NCBI GenBank assembly: GCA_028583605.1 | Contig: CM053328.1 | Coordinates: 28,679,578 to 28,743,577 of the forward strand | Direction of reading: 5' to 3' | From: Dastarcus helophoroides | Lineage: Eukaryota > Arthropoda > Insecta > Coleoptera > Bothrideridae | DNA: 64,000 nt | In this document: in pieces, positions 58,780-64,000 of the stretch | How the letters are laid out: each line of letters begins with the position of its first letter | How positions within the stretch are numbered: the first letter of the stretch is position 1 | Made by a program: the position numbers and the translations under genes | Notes under the pieces: generated by a model | What the model saw: the letters and a program-made list of their open reading frames with translations, nothing else | What the model was told of the DNA's origin: nothing | The model's database searches: none

Positions 58780-60470
58780 GAACCTTAAGAAAGTCTGCAA
58801 GCCAAACACTGATGTCAAACACCTGTTTTTTCATTCTTTTCAAGTTTTACCGATTTTGTTTTCTTTAAGAAATTCCATATTTGTAATTGCGATATTTACC
58901 TTTTTTTCTTCGAATTTGAAGTTTAAATCCGAGATCTGGACTTTTTTTAAGAATCGTACTTAATCTCAAACCTGAGGCTTTAATTGGAACCAGAAATCAC
59001 TACTGCAATTGAACAACTTTTTGCAGAATGGAACCAAATCCAAAAAATTATTATTGAGAAATTGATAGCTATAAATACATATTATTGACCAATAACAGGT
59101 TTTCAATTAAAATATGTAAAAAAAGTACTTCCATGTCATTAAAAATCACTTATCTACTGACATTTTTCTTTTTTGTGGGTTATTTATTTTTTGCAAAATT
59201 CCTACTAATGAACAACGTATACAGTAATCTGCTTAAAATGAAACCCATTTCAAGGAAAAAGTCAACATTTCTAAAAACGTAATTTCCGAAAAGTCATCTT
59301 TCGGAAAAAGGTGAATGCATAAAATAAAACAGTGGCATTTAGAAAAAAGATGACTTCGACAAATTTTCTTTCAAAAAAATTAAAATTTTGAGAATCAATT
59401 TCACAAACATGAATTTCGACAAAAAAGTAAAAATTGCTGGAAATGTTGAATATTTCGAGATCAAAATCCAAAATTTAAGAAAGAAACTTTTAAAAAAGCC
59501 AAACTTTAAAAGAATCCAATTAAAATTTTTGAAAATTCAGATTCTAAAAGCTCGAAATTTTCATAAAAATTTAATGTTACGAAAAAGGCGAAAACTAAAA
59601 TAAAAACCGATCGAAGTTTTAAGAAAAAGTTCCGAACATTTTTCAGAGAAATTCAATTTTAAGAAAAAAGGTCGAATTTGGCGAATAAAGTCAAATTGTA
59701 AAAAAAAAGAATTTTAAAAACTGGTCAACATTTCGAGAAAAGGGGCACATTTCGAGAAAAAAACCAATAATTTTTGCACTGAAATCCAAGAAGTCAATTT
59801 TTACGAATAACATCGAAATTAAAAAAATTTCGTGGAAAAGATAAATTTTCAGAAAAAATCGATATATCTCGTCGAACGAAAAATTTTGAAAGTAGTCAAA
59901 TTTTGTAAATCCTCGTTATAAAAAAGACGAATTTTGAAATCAATCTAAATTTTGCGAAAAAGATGAATTTCAAGGAAAAAGTTGTACTTTCGAAAAAATC
60001 GAGAAAAAATCGAAATTTCAAAAAACAAAAACGAATTTTGACGTAGGCGGAATTTTGAGAAAAAGATTGAGGGCTTAAAACAAAGTTCGTAATTACGACA
60101 AAACCATCAAATTTTCAAGAACTAATTTAGTAAAAGAGTCAAATTTTGTCGAAATTTCGAAAACTGGGTGAAATTTGAGAAAAACTCGAAACTGAAGATT
60201 TATTTTCCTTTGATTGTTTAAGCCAGAAAAAGACAAGCACTCCATCCTGTCCAGTATTTAGATGATTGTCAAAACTTTTGAAATTCCTCAAAAAAAGTTT
60301 TCCTCAATTTTTACCCTTACACAAAAACTGAAAAGTTTGAAAAAATATTTTTCAAAATTTTTACTTTTTTATTAAAATATCGACAAATATTGAGAAAAAG
60401 GCGAATTTTGGTAAACCAACCAAATTGGATTTTAGGAAAAGTCGAAACTTTTAGAAAAAACCAACCTTTG
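58780..60470. repeat. Degenerate AT-rich GTCGAAATTTT repeat field
   Basis: From about 59250 the sequence is dominated by AAAAAGTCGAAATTT, TTTCGAGAAAAA and similar motifs in plus sense. No gene is recognised. Confidence 0.5.
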
Positions 60471-60475
60471 AGGGA

Positions 60476-61852
60476 TATACAGGGTGGAACATAAGTAATG
60501 GTACACAGAGCAATGATGGATTTTTTCAAATAAAAATAATGTGATTTAGCTAGATTTACCTTATACCAAAAGTTGATATTAACAGAGATACAGGGTGTCA
60601 AAGTTGAAAAAAACATTCAATTCTTTGGTATAATTATGGAATGAATTGTAATATAGGCACGAAATTTGGGTTTCTTAAGTCGACAAACTCTAATTTGTTA
60701 ACATATTACCAATAGTTGATAGGGGGCTCTACCTGCGCTCTCCTGCATAATTCTAAATCATCATAACTTTTTTGTGCACCCACGTATATTAATTTCAAGT
60801 AGGTTATTTTATTTCTGCATATTTTTTACGTAAAAAAGGTGTACCTTCTGAAAGTTGATACGAACAACCGTTTCCAAGATATTTACCTTTAAAGCTTGAC
60901 GTGCCTTGGTTTTAAATTACTAAGATATTAAATTTTCGAAGTAGGCTTGAAAAAAAAGTAATCACAAAACAGCTTTAAAACTAATTTATGCCAAATATTA
61001 CTTTTCTGATAATATTATTACCTAAATTTTGAAAATCTCTATAAAGAAAATCCAAAAAATTAAGACGTAATTTATTTTCTAACATAGAGGTGTGAGATAT
61101 GATCTCTGAGTACGCTCAAGAAAATTTTAATAGTCTGGGTGGTTAAAGCAGATATTTGGGGATGAATTTCAATAAAAGACACCCAGATTTTTAATTGTTT
61201 ACAATCCCTTTACATAAAAAAGGTCATTTCCCACATAATTATTTTTGAAAATAAATTTTGTTTTGGTATTTTATTTAAATTTGCTTTAGAAATTTAAAAA
61301 ATATGTGTAATAATAATGTCAGTAGAGTAATATTTGCTGTAAACTATTTAAGAGTCAGTTTTATTACTTTTATTTTGAAACCTACAGCGAAAAATTCACA
61401 TTTATATAACTTAAAATAAACGTACAGCAAACTTTGCAGGCAAATATCTTGAAAATGGTTGTTTGTATCAACATTTAGAAAGTATACCTTTTTTACTTTA
61501 AAAAATGTAGGTAAATAAAAAAATCTATTTGAAATAAGTGTACATAAAGACACAAAAAAGTTATGATCCTTTAGAATAATACAAGGTGGCGCAGGTGGCG
61601 CCCCCTATGAGTTACTGACAATCTGTTAGCAAATAAGAATTTCTTTACCAAAGAAACGCCCCTATGCCAAATTTCTTGTCTATAGTGAAATGTGTTCATC
61701 AGTTATGCGAAAAAATCACAATTTATTTTTCAACTTTGACACCCTGTTAATATCAACTTTTGATATAAGGTAAATGTGGCTAAATCACGTTATTTTGATA
61801 CGAAAAATCTATTCTTGCTCTATGTACCATAACTTATGCTCCACCCTGTATA
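60476..61852. mobile_element. Giant inverted-repeat (foldback) element 1, about 1.37 kb
   Basis: The ends are CAGGGTGGAACATAAGTAAT and its near-complement ATAACTTATGCTCCACCCTG, between TATA on both sides (60476-60479 and 61849-61852). The arms match over most of their length: ACAGGGTGTCAAAGTTGAAA near 60595 pairs with TTTCAACTTTGACACCCTG near 61725, and CCGTTTCCAAGATATTT near 60870 pairs with AAATATCTTGAAAATGG near 61440. AATATTAC-type sequence is still paired near 61000. Only roughly 61080-61260 is unpaired. No open frame of note. The superfamily is unknown; the duplication is TATA or TA. Confidence 0.75.
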
Positions 61853-61978
61853 TTTCGAAGAACAAAATTAAAAAGAAGTTTAATACAATATTTCAAAATT
61901 GTAAAAACAAATTCGAAATTACAAAAGAAAAAGACCAGTTTTTCGAAAAGGGACCAATTTTGAGAAAGTGTTGATATA

Positions 61979-63140
61979 CAAGGTGATTCTAAAAGTAGTA
62001 CCATAAATTCAGGATTGTATTTTAAAGCCCAAAATAAGACGAAAAGTCTATATAAACATGTGTCATAAAATGCTTCGTTTCCGAGTTACAAGGTATGAAA
62101 GGTTAGTTCCTGATTATAGTTTTTAATTAATAATTGCGAAACGTGTACAGATATTTAAATGAAATTTAACACAACTTTATACCATTTCGTGTCCTTTCAA
62201 AAAATCTAGGAATTAATTAACAGAACTAAACCAGTGGCGGGTATATCGAGAGGGGCAGTGCTTAAAATGCGCCTTATTTATTTTGTGTGCAGTTTTGTCT
62301 TAGTTTCGTAGCAAAAATATAAACTAAAAACTTTTTTACGCAAAAAAGGTGCTCTTACTGAAACTCGATATTCTCAGCCATTTTCGAGTAAAATGCATTT
62401 TAATAGTGCGATGCATTAAAAATACTCCCCCAAAAATCTTAGATCTAACACAAAGTTGGCTTTAAAATGAAAGAAAACGCGTGATATGTTAATTACCTAA
62501 AATGTACTAAAAAATATTTTTAACTAATAATGAATGTCTCCTAAATATTTAATAAATAACAAATTTAAAAACATTAGCTTTTATTTACAGAAATTGCTCA
62601 AAGTGGCCACCGGTGAAAAGAAAACATAAAAATGTCAATACTATTTATTTTCTTTCACTTCAATGCCAACTATGAGTTACATTCCATATTTTTGGGCAAG
62701 TTCTTTTAATGCACCGAAATATAAAAATGCATTTTACTCGAAAACCGCTGACAATATCGAATTTCTGTAAGAGTACCTTTTTTATGTAAAAATGTTTGTA
62801 GTTTATATTTTTGTTAAAAATTGTTACAAAAGCGCACACAAAATAAATAAGGCACGTTTTAAGCACCGTCCCCCTCGTTATACCCGCCACTGGTTAAGTT
62901 GTGTTAATTAATTCTTAGATTTTTGGAAAGGGCATGAAAGGGTATGGAGTTGTGCTAAATATCATTCAATTATCTGTACACGTTTCGCAACTATTAATAA
63001 AAAACTATAATCGGGAAGTAACTTTCCGCACCCTGTAACTCGGAAACGAAGCGTTTTACGACATATGTTTACATAAACTTTTTGGCCTTATTTTGGACTC
63101 TAAAATACGATCCTGAATTTATGGTACTACTTTTACCTTG
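61979..63140. mobile_element. Giant inverted-repeat (foldback) element 2, about 1.16 kb
   Basis: The left end CAAGGTGATTCTAAAAGTAG and right end CTACTTTTACCTTG are complementary, followed in both arms by GTACCATAAATTCAGGAT. The match extends through AAACGTGTACAGATA (complement TATCTGTACACGTTT), CCAGTGGCGGGTATA (complement TATACCCGCCACTGG) and TTTTCGAGTAAAATGCATTT, to about 62485 on the left and 62640 on the right. TA is present outside both ends. No coding capacity. Its interior shares a motif with element 1 (TTTTTACG(C/T)AAAAAAGGTG), so the two families are related. Confidence 0.75.
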
Positions 63141-63445
63141 TACCGGGTGGCCAACTAAGAAAGCCTATATCTCAGCAACGAATCACTCCACGGCTTTGGG
63201 AAAAAAAAAACTCACTAAAAAAAGTGGCCCTAAAAAATCGCGGGAAGATATTTCTGAAATTCTAAAATGACCGCTAGGTGGCGTAATACGTAGGACTGAA
63301 TAGAAAATTAGAATTTTCTCGAAATTTTGCTTAATTAAGGTATATTGAAAATACATGCATTGTAATCCTAGAGTAATTTTGACTTGTTTTTGTTGTACAC
63401 TTTTTGTTCTATCTCTAAAAATAAAGTGGTGGGGCGACGTCGAAA

Positions 63446-64000
63446 AAAATTTGAAAAAGTTGAAAATGAACCCCATATCCGTCGTCCTCGGACCGGTGTG
63501 ACTGCAGACAAATTTAACGCTGTTCAACGCCTTTTGGAAGGTGATCGCCGTTTAATTTTTGGTGGAATTGTAGCTCAGATACGGATAAGCTTTGGGAGTG
63601 CTCAATCCATCATTAGAGATGAGCTGGGGTTTCAAAATTTTCTACCAGTATTTTTTGACTAAAGAACAGAAACAACGTCTGGAGATTTGTCAGCGTTACA
63701 TGTGATGAGACTTGGGTCCACCATTACACCCCTGAATCTAAACAAGCAAACACGGAGTGGAGAAGAAAGGGGGATGGTGCACCCGTCAAGGTAAAAACTC
63801 GCCTCTCAGCTGGAAATGTTCTTGCGATAGTGTTTTGGGATTTTAAAGGAGTTGTGCACGTCGATTTTCTGCATGAACGTCGTACGCTTAATGCTGCCTA
63901 CTATTGCCAGCAATGGATGAAGCAAGATGTGCATATCGGCGGAAGATGCGTGAATTTTCGGTCAGCAATGTGATTTTGATTTACGACAATGTCCGCTTCC
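63446..64000 (+). mobile_element. Mariner-type transposon copy 3, truncated at both sides
   Basis: It begins inside the N-terminal part (RRPRTGVTADKFNAVQRLLE) and continues with GSAQSIIRDELGFQ, a decayed segment with a deletion, CDETWVHHYTPESKQ, and the start of the third catalytic region at the window edge (NVILIYDNVR). The 5' terminus is absent. The junction on the left adjoins an ACCGGGTGGCCAACTAAG stretch (63132 onward) that may be another repeat. Confidence 0.75.

Noticed and set aside
1..64000. CRISPR array or bacterial operon
   Set aside because: No regularly spaced identical repeats with unique spacers are present, and gene structure is spliced and eukaryotic.

Overview
The window looks like AT-rich nuclear DNA of an arthropod, most likely an insect. 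The basis is inference: three small secreted or GPI-anchored Ly6 proteins of the quiver/sleepless kind with introns in matching phase (some only about 50 bp), and an insect-type transposon load (mariner, hAT, DDE-type, CR1/Jockey-, RTE- and I/LOA-type LINEs, a Gypsy-like solo LTR). No prokaryotic operon, rRNA gene or CRISPR array is visible.

Host genes. Gene A (minus strand, 723-1171, signal-peptide exon not found) and gene B (plus strand, 2178-2738) are divergently placed Ly6 genes, each encoding ten cysteines, a hydrophobic C-terminus and 48-57 bp introns. Gene C (plus strand) has its signal-peptide exon at 27066-27126, its second exon at 55782-56091 and its last exon at 57460-57668. Its first intron is therefore about 28.7 kb and holds much of the mobile DNA here. 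All detected splice junctions are phase 1, so the three genes probably arose by duplication. Gene C carries a Gly/Asn/Tyr-rich insertion in its first finger and one extra base that breaks its frame.

Mobile DNA, left to right: a 4.7-kb hAT-type element with an exact 8-bp target duplication (3383-8124); AT-rich repeat fields (to 12.4 kb); a mariner copy (13046-14750) hit by a small retroposon; a short hAT derivative (about 15.2 kb); a 5'-truncated LINE with only two in-frame stops (16555-18411); a DDE transposase fragment (about 21.6 kb); a second mariner (21979-24092) split by an 862-bp element whose ends read CACAGTG and which is flanked by a 5-bp duplication, as expected of Transib/RAG-type transposons; another probable element (25.0-26.8 kb); a 3.35-kb hAT-like element (28143-31492); an RTE-type LINE (31.7-32.8 kb); several LINE fragments (34-45 kb); an I/LOA-type LINE (52.6-55.2 kb); a solo LTR and a tRNA-Gly-derived SINE-like sequence in gene C intron 2; two giant inverted repeats (60479-63140); and a third mariner running off the right end.

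The most unusual signal is a family of at least ten short palindromic elements. Many have an oligo(A) tail, a variable truncated opposite end and 7-12 bp target duplications, so they look retroposed although they would fold into long hairpins. A second palindromic element at 37145-37519 carries a related core. About a third of the window consists of a degenerate AT-rich repeat with the core GTCGAAATTTT, locally organised into higher-order repeats of about 0.9 kb.

Everything here was read by eye from sequence. Family names rest on motifs and termini, not on database searches.
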